A DNA stretch of 59,590 bases, taken from NCBI GenBank assembly GCA_014799665.1, contig JAAVHP010000007.1, positions 1-59,590 on the forward strand, written 5' to 3'. How positions within the stretch are numbered: the first letter of the stretch is position 1; each line of letters opens with the position of its first letter. Source of the DNA: Clostridiales bacterium (GTDB lineage Bacteria > Bacillota > Clostridia > Christensenellales > Pumilibacteraceae). The notes under the pieces were generated by a model. The model saw only the letters and a program-made list of their open reading frames with translations. It was not told where the DNA came from and did no database searches. Positions 31,439-40,401 of this stretch are shown here, one piece after another. The translations under genes and the position numbers were made by a program.

Positions 31439-32272
31439 TTACTCCACGTGGTACTTCTTTTTGGCTATTCGTTCTATTCCCGCTACGGCGAGGTACATGA
31501 CGGTTGCAAGCATACAGAGAATTACGGTGCTTGCCATAACGAGGTCCATTTTGAAAACCTGACTGCCGTAGATTATGAGGTAGCCGAGTCCCGCCGTCGA
31601 TACAAGGTATTCGCCCATGATAGTGCCGACCCACGCAAGCCCGACGTTTATTTTGAGCATATTGACTATTGCGGGAACGTTGGCGGGAAGTATTAGCTTG
31701 GTTAAGATCTGCCACTTGTTCGCGCCCATTGATTGAAGCAAAAGTATCTTGCCTTCGTCCACCGACATGAACGCGTTGAGCATACTTATCACCGTCACGA
31801 TTATGCAGATGAGCACGGTCATGACGATTATCGCTTGCGCGCCCGCGCCCACCCAAATAATGATGATAGGACCGAGCGCGATCTTGGGTAGGGCGTTTAG
31901 CACTACGATATACGGTTCGAGCACCTTGCGCAGTTTTGTAAACCGCCATAACGCTACGGCTATCAGTACGCCCAGCCCGCTAGCCGCGATAAAGCCGACT
32001 ATACATTCCAAGAGCGTATACGCTATGTGCTTGAATAGCTCGCTCGGTTGCAGGGTCGAGAGTATTTTGATTATGCGCGACGGGCTGGACATTATAAAGC
32101 TGTCTATCCAGCCTAGCGCCGTCGCAAGCTCCCAAATCCCCAAAAATGCCGCGAGCACGCCTATTTGAAGGCACAGCACGGTAACTTTGTCTACGCGCCG
32201 CGCATGTAAATATTTCTGTCGCGGCGTTTTGACGCTACTCATTCGACAGGGAAGTCGTTTGTTTATCTTCAT
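31439..32272 (-). CDS. ABC transporter permease (SsuC/ThiX-like)
   Basis: The 277-residue product has six membrane segments and the cytoplasmic loop characteristic of binding-protein-dependent permeases (SMGANKWQILTKLILPANVP). It belongs to the nitrate/sulfonate/taurine and thiamine-precursor permease group. AAGGAG lies before the ATG. It is the last gene of the operon with binding protein, ATPase and a 63-residue protein. The substrate cannot be told from sequence; no riboswitch was seen upstream of the operon. Confidence 0.88.
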   Translation of the reverse strand: MKINKRLPCRMSSVKTPRQKYLHARRVDKVTVLCLQIGVLAAFLGIWELATALGWIDSFIMSSPSRIIKILSTLQPSELFKHIAYTLLECIVGFIAASGLGVLIAVALWRFTKLRKVLEPYIVVLNALPKIALGPIIIIWVGAGAQAIIVMTVLICIIVTVISMLNAFMSVDEGKILLLQSMGANKWQILTKLILPANVPAIVNMLKINVGLAWVGTIMGEYLVSTAGLGYLIIYGSQVFKMDLVMASTVILCMLATVMYLAVAGIERIAKKKYHVE

Positions 32273-32303
32273 GTTTTGCTCCTTGTATTAGTAGGGCGGT
32301 TGA

Positions 32304-32495
32304 TTATTGAACAGGTACCGACGCTTGAATTTCGTCCTTGTTCTCTTTGCCGTCTTTACGGCTCATCGAAGCTTTTATCTTGTCGATTGCAAGCCTCGTA
32401 ACGTCGTAAATGAATATGCCGGTATCTTTAAACAACGTTACCGCGTCGGTAAGTATTTGCTTGCCCGTTACGCGCGGCGTTTTTTCTTCGTTCAT
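32304..32495 (-). CDS. Small protein within ABC transporter operon
   Basis: A 63-residue product with a strong AGGAGG ribosome site sits between the ATPase and permease genes, 26 and 31 bases from them. It is charged at both ends with an amphipathic central helix (residues about 13-45) and no clear membrane segment. No family is recognised. The spacing and ribosome site make it a real gene, and co-transcription suggests it helps the transporter, perhaps as an assembly or regulatory peptide. Confidence 0.65.
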   Translation of the reverse strand: MNEEKTPRVTGKQILTDAVTLFKDTGIFIYDVTRLAIDKIKASMSRKDGKENKDEIQASVPVQ

Positions 32496-32521
32496 GATTA
32501 CCTCCTTTTAAAAATTAGTGA

Positions 32522-33274
32522 TTACGCATTTATCTCGTGCCACACCTTATCGAACCAGTACGAAAAGCGCGGGTTTTCTCTGCGTTTAAGCGGGGTAGGC
32601 GCGTCTATATCGATATCGAAAATCGCTTTTACGGTCGCGGGGCGGTTTGTAAGAACGACTATTCGATCCGCCATTGACACGGCTTCCGCTATGTCGTGGG
32701 TGACGAGCACCGCCGTTTTCTTCTCGTTCTTGATGATCGAATGAACGTCGTCGCATACCGTCATGCGCGTTTGGAAATCGACCGCAGAGAACGGTTCGTC
32801 GAGTAGCAGCAGCCGCGGGCTGAACGCGAGCGTGCGTATGAGCGCGGCGCGCTGCCGCATACCGCCCGAAAGCTGGGTAGGGAACGCCGACTTAAAATCT
32901 TTCAGCCCGTACTTGTCGAGCATACCGAGCGCGTATTCTCGGGTTTGTTCGTTCAGCTTTTTTTGTATGGTCAGCCCGAGCAGTACGTTGGCTTCTATCG
33001 TACGCCACTCGAAAAGGTTGTCGCGTTGGAGCATATACCCGACGTTGCCGTGCGCTACGTTTATAGGCTCGCCGTCTATCGTAACGCTGCCGTTTGTCGG
33101 TTTGAGCAGTCCCGCGATCATGGAAAGCAGAGTAGTCTTGCCGCAGCCCGACGGACCGACGAGGGCAATAAACTCACCCTCGTCGACCGTGAGCGTCAGG
33201 TCGCTGACTGCCTGCGTTTCGCCCTGCTCGGTCTGGTATATAACGTCAACGTGGTTGATGTCGAGCAGTGCCAT
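32522..33274 (-). CDS. ABC transporter ATP-binding protein (SsuB/ThiZ-like)
   Basis: The 250-residue ATPase has Walker A GPSGCGKTT, signature LSGGMRQRAAL, Walker B LLLLDEPFSAVD and the H-loop VTHDIAEAV. It drives uptake with the neighbouring permease and binding protein. The gene starts 2 bases after the binding-protein stop, so expression is coupled. Confidence 0.92.
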   Translation of the reverse strand: MALLDINHVDVIYQTEQGETQAVSDLTLTVDEGEFIALVGPSGCGKTTLLSMIAGLLKPTNGSVTIDGEPINVAHGNVGYMLQRDNLFEWRTIEANVLLGLTIQKKLNEQTREYALGMLDKYGLKDFKSAFPTQLSGGMRQRAALIRTLAFSPRLLLLDEPFSAVDFQTRMTVCDDVHSIIKNEKKTAVLVTHDIAEAVSMADRIVVLTNRPATVKAIFDIDIDAPTPLKRRENPRFSYWFDKVWHEINA

Positions 33275-33276
33275 GG

Positions 33277-34284
33277 TTATAGCCCGAGCTCTTTTACAAG
33301 CTCATTGGCGATAGTGTTATCGACGGCGGCCGAGTAGTCGGCGCGAGAAGAAAGAGTGCCGGCGTTTTCCATGATGTCTTGGAGTCTGTTAAAGTCTTCC
33401 TCGGCGAGAACGGGCGTAGTCGACCATGCGTTTATGCTGAGATAGCTCTTTACCGCCGCGGCGATAGAGGTTTCGCTCGTGCCCGCGAACGACGCGGTAA
33501 GCGATTTTGCGACGACCTCGGGCGTGTTGTCTTTCATGAATTTGTAGCCGTTAAGGACGGCGCGAAGGAAGGCTTTTGCGGTATCGTTGTTCTTGCTGAG
33601 CCACGACTTTTGCGCCGAGAACGCGGTATACGGCACTGCGCCCGAAGCTTCGCCGACGGAAGCTACGATATAGCCCTTGCCGAGCGCAACGTATTCGGAT
33701 GCGGTCGGTTCGAACATGGTTGTGTACGCGATAGACGGGTCTGACTCGAACGTGCCGACCATGGCGTCGAACGCAACCGACGTGTCGAACAGCTCGCCGT
33801 TGCTCGTATCTACGCCGTTCTGGTTAAGCACCCATTGCAGGGTCATTGCGGGTACACCGCCCGCGCGACCTGCGAGGATATGCTTGCCTTCGAGATTTTT
33901 CCAATCGAAATCGGGTTCTGGATTGCGCCCGACGAGGAACGAGCCGTCGCGCATGGTGAGCTGCCCGAAAATAACGGGGTAGTCGCGCTGTCCCTCTACG
34001 TGGCAGTAAATGGTAGCTTCGGGACCCATAAGCCCGATTTCGGCGGAACCGGAAATGACGGACGTCATGACCTTGTCTGCGCCGCCGCCGTTAGAGAGCT
34101 TGATATCGATATTCTCGTCCTCGAAATAGCCGTTATTTATGGCTATGTACAGCGGAGCGTAGAATATGGAGTGGGTGACTTCGCTTAAACGGATAGTCGT
34201 TTTGCCGTCGTTTCCGCACGCCGCGAGCGCGGTCGGCAAGAGCATGAGCGCAAAAGCGGTGAGTAGAGCTGTTATTTTCTTCAT
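33277..34284 (-). CDS. ABC transporter substrate-binding lipoprotein (SsuA/THI5-like)
   Basis: The 335-residue product has a lipoprotein signal peptide ending LAAC (C22), then the NMT1/THI5-type fold: FYAPLYIAINNGYF, then GSAEIGLMGPEATIYCH and the second lobe. It would capture the substrate outside the membrane and deliver it to the permease. Candidates for this family are sulfonates, nitrate/bicarbonate-like anions or thiamine precursors. There is no riboswitch-like leader; the operon begins with a plain AGGAGG ribosome site. Confidence 0.88.
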   Translation of the reverse strand: MKKITALLTAFALMLLPTALAACGNDGKTTIRLSEVTHSIFYAPLYIAINNGYFEDENIDIKLSNGGGADKVMTSVISGSAEIGLMGPEATIYCHVEGQRDYPVIFGQLTMRDGSFLVGRNPEPDFDWKNLEGKHILAGRAGGVPAMTLQWVLNQNGVDTSNGELFDTSVAFDAMVGTFESDPSIAYTTMFEPTASEYVALGKGYIVASVGEASGAVPYTAFSAQKSWLSKNNDTAKAFLRAVLNGYKFMKDNTPEVVAKSLTASFAGTSETSIAAAVKSYLSINAWSTTPVLAEEDFNRLQDIMENAGTLSSRADYSAAVDNTIANELVKELGL

Positions 34285-34440
34285 ATAGTCCTCCTTGGGT
34301 GACTTTTTCTATATTCCAGTCTATGCGACCTTGTATGGGGGAGTGATAGCGAATTATGGGAATAATGGCGTAAAGAAATAACGAAACGAACTTATTCGGG
34401 TGCAACGACGTAATAACGGCTTAGTAAATACACAACATTA

Positions 34441-34478
34441 AAAGTTTTTTTGCTTACTTATTTTCAAAGAAGTAAGTT
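34441..34478 (+). repeat. Core hairpin repeat, copy 4
   Basis: AAAGTTTTTTTG then CTTACTT (34453-34459) and AAGTAAG (34470-34476), a diverged copy that abuts the -35 box of the next promoter, in a divergent intergenic region. Confidence 0.6.
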
Positions 34479-34505
34479 GACAAGCAGTTTAATATGTGCT
34501 ATCAT
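34477..34505 (+). promoter_or_regulatory. Promoter of zinc-ribbon membrane protein gene
   Basis: TTGACA (34477-34482), 17 bp, TATCAT (34500-34505); the start codon with AAGGAG follows at 34525. Confidence 0.7.
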
Positions 34506-34524
34506 GATTGCAGAAGGAGTAGTT

Positions 34525-35835
34525 ATGGCAACAAAGAAGAATGCTTGCGAGCTTTGCGGACTTCCCGACGACAGCTATACGATAGAGGAAAACGGTAAGG
34601 TATTCCATGTATGTAAGCTGTGCCACGACGGTTTTGTTGAAACCAGTGGCGAGCAGCCTGCCGACGTTATGGTGCCTGACGATTTCGGACTCGACGCCTT
34701 GAAAGAGGTTCCGCAGAGCGGCGGTGACGGCAAGGTCGCTACATTATCGCCCGAGGAAATGGAAAAGCTGTTGAGGCCGAGCAGTGCAGAACGCAGAAGG
34801 CTGTACGCATCGCTTAAAAAAGCGGCTAAGAGCGAGAAAGAATTGCTTGCGTCAGATACGGAAAGCTTGAAGAGCGAGCTTGTCGTGGAAAAAGAGGCAA
34901 TAGAGGAGGAGCGCCGTTTGCAAGCGCAAATCCGCGAAAAAGCAATGCAAGCCGCGCAGAGCGCCGCAGTAGAACCGAACGGCGACGCGCTCGGCGGCAA
35001 GATCGACAACGCGACAGAGGAGGCAATGAGTAAACTCATGGGAATAAAGAGCCCGTCCGAAAAAGATCAGGACGAAATAGAAAACAACATCAAGGCACAG
35101 CGCGCAGAAGAAAAGCGCATCGCTCAGCGTGAAAAAGCGCAGCGCGAAGCCAACCCCACCATAGACGACGACCGCATAACGATCACCAGCCCGGAAGTCG
35201 AGCTTGAAAAAGACAGTCGCCCCAAGACCAACTTTGATGCGGCTACTGCCGAATATGTCGGCTCCGTAAGGTTTTACGAGGCGTTTAAGTTTGTTATGCA
35301 CCCGGTTGTGTACGCGATTTTCGCAGGGCTTGTCGTGCTTGCGGTCGCAACGGTGTTCATGATAACTCTTACTTGGAAGGAGTCGTTGATAGACTTATTT
35401 GCCGGTGCCGGCGCGGTGGCGGTAGGGTTCTTGCTCGTTTGGTACATGAAGCGCAGGTTCGTCACTGACAAGCGTACGGTGCTTCTCAGAATACGCCAAG
35501 AGCAGATTGCGTTTCAGAGCATCGTTACTCCGTGCTATCGTGAGCTCAAAACCAAGTACCCGATTATAAAAGCACTCGGCTGGCTCTTGACAAGACTTTC
35601 CGTAATTGTTCCCGTTTTAGTCATAGTGGGCGGAACGATTGCCGCAGTCGTATTCTCATTCTTGCAGTTCTGGTGGTTGCTCGGACCTGTCATGGTCGCC
35701 GCAACTGTGGGCGCAACACTCATGTATTACATCTTGAAGTTCTGGGCGGACTTTGTCAGCTACAAGCTCGACGCAGAGCGCAATCAGCAGATTATCGAGC
35801 AAACGCTCCTCGACCTGCTCTCCAAAAAGAAATAA
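34525..35835 (+). CDS. Zinc-ribbon, coiled-coil membrane protein
   Basis: The 436-residue product starts at ATG 34525 after AAGGAG. Residues 8-33 hold two Cys pairs (CELC and CKLC), a small treble-clef or zinc-ribbon. Residues about 80-245 are a long charged coiled coil. Four membrane segments follow in two pairs (about 270-325 and 365-415). The C-terminus is cytoplasmic and basic. I do not recognise a family. The zinc-ribbon and coiled coil suggest a membrane-anchored adaptor. It is monocistronic, between its own promoter and a terminator. Confidence 0.65.
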   Translation: MATKKNACELCGLPDDSYTIEENGKVFHVCKLCHDGFVETSGEQPADVMVPDDFGLDALKEVPQSGGDGKVATLSPEEMEKLLRPSSAERRRLYASLKKAAKSEKELLASDTESLKSELVVEKEAIEEERRLQAQIREKAMQAAQSAAVEPNGDALGGKIDNATEEAMSKLMGIKSPSEKDQDEIENNIKAQRAEEKRIAQREKAQREANPTIDDDRITITSPEVELEKDSRPKTNFDAATAEYVGSVRFYEAFKFVMHPVVYAIFAGLVVLAVATVFMITLTWKESLIDLFAGAGAVAVGFLLVWYMKRRFVTDKRTVLLRIRQEQIAFQSIVTPCYRELKTKYPIIKALGWLLTRLSVIVPVLVIVGGTIAAVVFSFLQFWWLLGPVMVAATVGATLMYYILKFWADFVSYKLDAERNQQIIEQTLLDLLSKKK

Positions 35836-35843
35836 CACCGATA

Positions 35844-35871
35844 AAGCCGTGTCGAGCATGACACGGTTTTT
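35844..35871 (+). terminator. Terminator after zinc-ribbon membrane protein gene
   Basis: AAGCCGTGTC (35844-35853) pairs with GACACGGTTTT (35860-35870), ending in six T. Confidence 0.8.
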
Positions 35872-35948
35872 TATTGCAGATCCTTCGGAGGGTAAAAAAT
35901 CGCTCAGAATGACAAGTGTTAACTGTCATTAAGTTCATACTAAACACT

Positions 35949-35985
35949 AAAGGTTTCTTGGTTACTTCCTTGAAAAGAAGTAATA
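35949..35985 (+). repeat. Core hairpin repeat, copy 5
   Basis: AAAGGTTTCTTG then TTACTTC (35962-35968) and AGAAGTAA (35976-35983), a diverged copy upstream of the valS promoter. Confidence 0.6.
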
Positions 35986-35990
35986 AGTAT

Positions 35991-36019
35991 TTGCTATTTA
36001 ATTAAATGTGTGTTAAAAT
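35991..36019 (+). promoter_or_regulatory. valS promoter
   Basis: TTGCTA (35991-35996), 17 bp, TAAAAT (36014-36019), 27 bases before the start. No T-box leader fits in this short distance. Confidence 0.5.
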
Positions 36020-36046
36020 GTTACTATAAGGAGTGTGCTTTGAGTT

Positions 36047-38605
36047 ATGGACAAGACCTACGAACCGAAAAGCTTCGAGAGCCGAATATACAAACGCTGG
36101 GTAGACAATAAGTGCTTCGAGCCCAGACCCGGCAAAACCAAAAAGAAATTTTCTATCGTCCAGCCGCCGCCTAATATTACGGGGCAGCTGCACGTAGGGC
36201 ATTCCATGAACGTGACTATCCCCGACGCTATCGTGCGGTTCAAGCGCATGAAAGGGTACGAAACGCTGTGGCTGCCCGGTATAGACCACGCCTCGATCGC
36301 AACCGAGGTCAAGGTCGTTGAAAAAATGCGCGAGGAGGGCTTGTCGAAACCGGACGTAGGACGCGACGGCTTTTTGGAGCGTGCCTGGGACTGGAAAAAC
36401 AAGTACGGCAACCGTATCGTAGAACAGCTTAAAAAAATGGGCGTCAGTCTCGACTGGTCGCGCATGGCGTTCACCATGGACGAAAAGTGCAGTCGTGCGG
36501 TGCGCGAGGTGTTCGTTTCGCTTTACGAGCAGGGCTTTATCTATCGCGGCGACCGCATCTCCAACTGGTGCGCGGGCTGCAAAACGGCTATATCGGACGC
36601 CGAGGTTGAGTTCGAAACCGAGCACAGCCATTTGTGGCATATCAAATACCCGTTTAAGGACGGCAGCGGCTTTATAACGGTCGCGACGACCCGCCCCGAA
36701 ACAATGTTCGGTGATACCGCGGTCGCAGTCAGCCCCAAGGACAAGCGTTATGCGGGCATGGAAGGGAAATTATTGGTGCTTCCGCTCGTAGGGCGCGAGA
36801 TCCCCATCGTTTACGACGAATACGTAGAAGCCGATTTCGGTACGGGCGCGGTCAAGATCACGCCTGCGCACGATCCCAACGACTTTGAGGTAGGCGCGCG
36901 CCATAACCTGGAAATAATCAAGGTCATGAACGACGACGGCACTATGAATGCGTATGCCGGAAAATACGAGGGCATGACACGCGAACAGTGCCGCGCCGCC
37001 GCCGTTAAAGACTTGCAGGCGCAGGGCTATATCGAAAAAATCGAGGACTACACGCACAACGTAGGGCATTGCTCGCGCTGCGACGAAACTATCGAGCCGA
37101 TGGTGTCCAAGCAGTGGTTCGTCCGCATGAAAGAGCTTGCCGCGCCCGCGATCAAGGCGGTCAAGGACGGCGAAACGGTCTTTATTCCCAAACGCTTCGA
37201 AAAGACCTACTTCAATTGGATGAACAATATCCGCGACTGGTGCATATCCCGTCAGTTGTGGTGGGGACACCGCATACCTGTGTTCTATTGCGACGGCTGC
37301 GGCAAGGAGCTTGCAAGCCGCGAGGATATAGAGGTTTGTCCGCACTGCGGCGGAAAGCTTCGCCAGGACGAGGACGTGCTTGATACCTGGTTCTCGTCGG
37401 CGCTGTGGCCGTTCTCAACCATGGGCTGGCCGGACGAAACCGAGGATATGAAAAAGTACTATCCCACCGACTTGCTCGTGACCGCATACGATATAATACC
37501 GCTGTGGGTGTCGCGCATGATATTCACCGCGCTCAAATTCACGGGCAAAGCGCCGTTTAGCGAGGTGTATATACACGGCATAGTTCGCGACGGCATGGGG
37601 CGCAAAATGAGTAAGTCGCTCGGCAACGGCGTCGACCCGTTGGAGGTTATAGACACCGCGGGCGCGGACGCGCTTAGGTTCTCGCTCGTCAACGGCGTAG
37701 CGCGCGGCGGCGACGTCAATTTCTCCGAAACAACGCTCACGACCTACCGTAATTTCATGAACAAGCTGTTCAATGCGGCAAAGTTCGTTATCGGCGCGTG
37801 CGCAAACGGCTACGAGCAAAAGCCCAAGGCGATAACCGTTCCCGACGGCTGGCTTATCGGTAAGCTCAACGCGCTTATCGGCACGGTCAATAACTCGATG
37901 AATAAGTACGACGTAGGTCACGCCGCCGAAGCATTATATAACTTTATTTGGGACGAGTTCTGCGATTGGTATATCGAGTTCGCCAAAGTCCAGCTGAAAG
38001 GCGAGTACGCCAAAAACACGGCGGGGCTTTTGCGGTACGCGCTCGAAGTGCTGTTAAAGCTCGTTCACCCGATAATTCCGTTTATCACGACCGAGATCTA
38101 CGACAGTCTGCCGGGTGCGGAAGGCGAACTCATGCTGACTTCGTTCCCCACCAAAAAACGCGGCGATTACGACGGAGATATCAAGCTTGCCGAGCGGCTC
38201 AAAGATTGCGTGCGCGCGGTACGTAACCTCAAACAAACGAACACGGCAGTCGCCAAAACGCCCGAGGTATTCTGCGAAGGCGACGACAAGCTGTGCGCGC
38301 TCTTGGTCGATTATCTTCCCACGCTCGCCAAAACGGCGGACGTCAATACGGGTACGGCGGACAACGCGGCGCTCATCGCGCTTGACGGCGTTAAGATTTT
38401 CGTTCCGCTCGCCGATACGCAAAAGGAAAAGGACAGGCTCAACAAAGAACTCGAAAAATGCAAGTCTGAGCTTGCTCTTGCGCAGTCCAAGCTCAATAAC
38501 CAGGGCTTCTGCCAAAAAGCGCCGCAAAAGCTAATCGACGCCGAGCGCGAAAAGGTCAAGAACTACACCGAACGCATTAAAGCGCTCGAAGAAAAGTTGA
38601 GGTAA
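36047..38605 (+). CDS. valS: Valyl-tRNA synthetase
   Basis: ValS charges tRNA-Val. The 852-residue class I enzyme has the HIGH-type HVGH at 49-52, the editing domain (about 190-320, with TTRPETMFGDTAV), KMSKS near 520, the anticodon-binding domain and a C-terminal coiled-coil arm (last 65 residues). Length is normal for the family. TAAGGAG stands upstream of the ATG at a rather long distance. The gene appears to be transcribed alone; no tRNA-sensing leader is visible. Confidence 0.97.
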   Translation: MDKTYEPKSFESRIYKRWVDNKCFEPRPGKTKKKFSIVQPPPNITGQLHVGHSMNVTIPDAIVRFKRMKGYETLWLPGIDHASIATEVKVVEKMREEGLSKPDVGRDGFLERAWDWKNKYGNRIVEQLKKMGVSLDWSRMAFTMDEKCSRAVREVFVSLYEQGFIYRGDRISNWCAGCKTAISDAEVEFETEHSHLWHIKYPFKDGSGFITVATTRPETMFGDTAVAVSPKDKRYAGMEGKLLVLPLVGREIPIVYDEYVEADFGTGAVKITPAHDPNDFEVGARHNLEIIKVMNDDGTMNAYAGKYEGMTREQCRAAAVKDLQAQGYIEKIEDYTHNVGHCSRCDETIEPMVSKQWFVRMKELAAPAIKAVKDGETVFIPKRFEKTYFNWMNNIRDWCISRQLWWGHRIPVFYCDGCGKELASREDIEVCPHCGGKLRQDEDVLDTWFSSALWPFSTMGWPDETEDMKKYYPTDLLVTAYDIIPLWVSRMIFTALKFTGKAPFSEVYIHGIVRDGMGRKMSKSLGNGVDPLEVIDTAGADALRFSLVNGVARGGDVNFSETTLTTYRNFMNKLFNAAKFVIGACANGYEQKPKAITVPDGWLIGKLNALIGTVNNSMNKYDVGHAAEALYNFIWDEFCDWYIEFAKVQLKGEYAKNTAGLLRYALEVLLKLVHPIIPFITTEIYDSLPGAEGELMLTSFPTKKRGDYDGDIKLAERLKDCVRAVRNLKQTNTAVAKTPEVFCEGDDKLCALLVDYLPTLAKTADVNTGTADNAALIALDGVKIFVPLADTQKEKDRLNKELEKCKSELALAQSKLNNQGFCQKAPQKLIDAEREKVKNYTERIKALEEKLR

Positions 38606-38680
38606 GTAGGGGATTTTGCGCATACGCTCAGAATGACGAAAAGAGTAGTGCGGCAAAACAAACTCTAACTATAAATGCAA

Positions 38681-38716
38681 GGTTTTCTTGCCTACTTCTT
38701 TCCAAAAAGAAGTAGG
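38681..38716 (+). repeat. Core hairpin repeat, copy 6
   Basis: AAGGTTTTCTTG then a 26-bp hairpin (38691-38716) identical to that of copy 2 at 16518-16543, more than 22 kb away. Confidence 0.75.
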
Positions 38717-38790
38717 GAAAAGTATTTACTTTTAATTAGTTATATTGTATAATAATATTTACCCCCGAAAAAACAGAACGGAGAAAGGTA

Positions 38791-39315
38791 TTGGAACAGT
38801 CCGAAGAGGAATTGCTGAATAAACTTATTGTGTTGTTCGTTTTCGATAAAATGGACATAGCGCTCGATTATAACACCATCATCAACATTTGCTATATGCA
38901 AAACGGATGGATGCAGCCGCTGTACTGCATGGACGCTATCGACAAGCTCGCAAAAGCGAATTTCATACACAAGGTCGAGCGCGGGCGTGAAAAGCTTTAC
39001 ACAATGACGCCCGACGGTCGGGCTTGCCTTGCAAACTTCTATTCGCGCATTCCCGAACACCTCAGACAGGAAATAAGCGACTACGTAAAAGAAAACCGTA
39101 TGTCGTATAAGCGCAGCCAGGAATATATGCATACTTATTATAAGAATAAGGACGGCACCTATACCGTGTGGCTGCGCGTAGTCGAGCCGTCTGCAACGCT
39201 TTTGGACATTAAGTTCGTAGTCGCAAACAACAAAACGGCTAAATATATCCATAACAATTGGGAAAAGAAAGCGGCGAATATATACTTATTGCTACACGAC
39301 CAACTTACGGAATGA
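38791..39315 (+). CDS. DUF4364 family regulator
   Basis: The 174-residue product begins at TTG 38791 after GGAGAAAGG. The pattern of a winged-helix N-terminal part (LVLFVFDKMDIALDYNTI, then MDAIDKLAKANFIHKV) and RGREKLYTMTPDGR is that of DUF4364, a family restricted to Clostridia and thought to bind DNA. Its stop codon lies inside the first arm of the second structured element, and the TSCPD and BioY genes follow in the same direction. Target genes are unknown. Confidence 0.8.
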   Translation: MEQSEEELLNKLIVLFVFDKMDIALDYNTIINICYMQNGWMQPLYCMDAIDKLAKANFIHKVERGREKLYTMTPDGRACLANFYSRIPEHLRQEISDYVKENRMSYKRSQEYMHTYYKNKDGTYTVWLRVVEPSATLLDIKFVVANNKTAKYIHNNWEKKAANIYLLLHDQLTE

Positions 39316-39438
39316 GCGCGTATACATCGGCGTATACTTCGTCAGCCGTCGTACCGCCCTCGGTCATTTACGTGGGTGTAAACTCCCGTCGGTCGGCACT
39401 CGGACTTCCTTGTCTACGTCGCGTCTCCGCACTCATTC
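39310..39438 (+). ncRNA. Structured intercistronic element, copy 2 (DUF4364-TSCPD)
   Basis: A 129-bp segment bounded by GAATGAG (39310-39316) and CTCATTC (39432-39438). Centrally, GGTCA leads to TTTAC-GTGGGT-GTAAA (39367-39382) and CTCCCGTCG (39383-39391). Copy 1 between dapA and dapB has the same flanks and loop frame but a TGTAG/CTACA stem, so two base pairs have changed together. It overlaps the stop codon of the upstream gene, as copy 1 does, and lies in the same orientation relative to its neighbours. Confidence 0.6.
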
Positions 39439-39467
39439 GTATTCATAGGTAATTCTAAGAGGTGATT

Positions 39468-39719
39468 ATGTACTCATATAAAACGAAAGGAACGTGCTCG
39501 GTCGAAATTCAGTTCGACGTGCAGGACGATATTGTAACGGCGTGCAAGTTCGTGCGCGGCTGTGCGGGCAATACTCAGGGCGTAGCCAAACTCGCCGTGG
39601 GCATGAAGGTCGACGACGTTATTTCTCGGCTGGACGGTATACAGTGCCGCAACGGTACTTCGTGTCCCGATCAGCTCGCGCGTGCGCTCAAACAGTATAA
39701 GGCGGAAGCGGGCAAGTAA
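39468..39719 (+). CDS. TIGR03905 TSCPD-domain protein
   Basis: The 83-residue product carries the NGTSCPDQLARAL motif that names the TSCPD domain, also found at the C-terminus of some ribonucleotide reductases. Cys residues C10 and C32 and the CRNGTSC segment could bind metal. The start at ATG 39468 follows AGAGGTG; the GTG 6 bases upstream is less likely. bioY begins 8 bases after the stop. The family's role is not known. Confidence 0.85.
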   Translation: MYSYKTKGTCSVEIQFDVQDDIVTACKFVRGCAGNTQGVAKLAVGMKVDDVISRLDGIQCRNGTSCPDQLARALKQYKAEAGK

Positions 39720-39727
39720 CTAAGCTT

Positions 39728-40285
39728 ATGAGCACCAAGCGTATTGCATCGATCGCGGTGTTTACCGCGCTAATAACGATAGGCGGGCTGATATCTATTC
39801 CCGTGCCGTTTACGCAGGTCGAACTGTCCTTTCAGGTCGTGTTCGTCGTTATGGCGGGCATCATGCTCGGCGGCAGGGACGGCGCGCTCGCTGTCTTGGT
39901 GTATATCGCTATGGGACTTTTCGGTCTGCCCGTGTTTACGCGCGGCGGGGGGCTTAGCTACGTAGTCATGCCGTCGTTCGGGTATCTTCTGGGCTTCCCG
40001 ATAGGCGCGTTCGTGGCAGGCGTGCTTTGCAAAAAACTCAAAACGGTAACGCGCGGTAAGGTGTTTTTGAGCGCGCTCGTTGCCATGATACCAATTTACG
40101 CGCTCGGCATAACGTATCAGGTGCTTATAGTTTACTATTATATAGGAAGCGGCTGGGCGGCGGCGATAGGCGGTATACCGTCGGTGCTTGTCCTCGGCTT
40201 AAAGGACGCGGTGCTTTGCGGGTTTACGGCGTGTCTGTATCCGTCGCTGAATAGGGCGTTGCGCCATAGAACTACATATAAATGA
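39728..40285 (+). CDS. bioY: Biotin transporter BioY (ECF S-component)
   Basis: BioY binds biotin in the membrane and works with an ECF energy-coupling module. The 185-residue protein has six membrane segments and the family motifs SIPVPFTQVELSFQV, GRDGALAVLVYIAMG and GGGLSYVVMPSFGYLLGF. No ECF ATPase or T component is encoded next to it, so it probably shares a module encoded elsewhere. It forms an operon with the TSCPD gene and ends in a terminator. No BirA operator is evident. Confidence 0.92.
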   Translation: MSTKRIASIAVFTALITIGGLISIPVPFTQVELSFQVVFVVMAGIMLGGRDGALAVLVYIAMGLFGLPVFTRGGGLSYVVMPSFGYLLGFPIGAFVAGVLCKKLKTVTRGKVFLSALVAMIPIYALGITYQVLIVYYYIGSGWAAAIGGIPSVLVLGLKDAVLCGFTACLYPSLNRALRHRTTYK

Positions 40286-40290
40286 TCACG

Positions 40291-40325
40291 AACCGACGAG
40301 GCATAAACGCTTTCGTCGGTTTTTG
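40291..40325 (+). terminator. Terminator after bioY
   Basis: AACCGACGA (40291-40299) pairs with TCGTCGGTT (40313-40321), followed by a T-run. Confidence 0.8.
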
Positions 40326-40401
40326 TCGATTTTGCACAAATTACCTTGTGTAGTATGGCTAAAATAGACAAAAACGCCTTTAAAATTTATGCAGTTTTAT
40401 A

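Noticed and set aside
34285..34440. TPP or other riboswitch upstream of the ABC import operon
   Set aside because: The minus strand lacks CTGAGA and other thi-box landmarks; no other riboswitch core was seen.
35872..36046. T-box leader for valS
   Set aside because: Only 27 bases separate the promoter and start, and there is no AGGGTGG T-box sequence.
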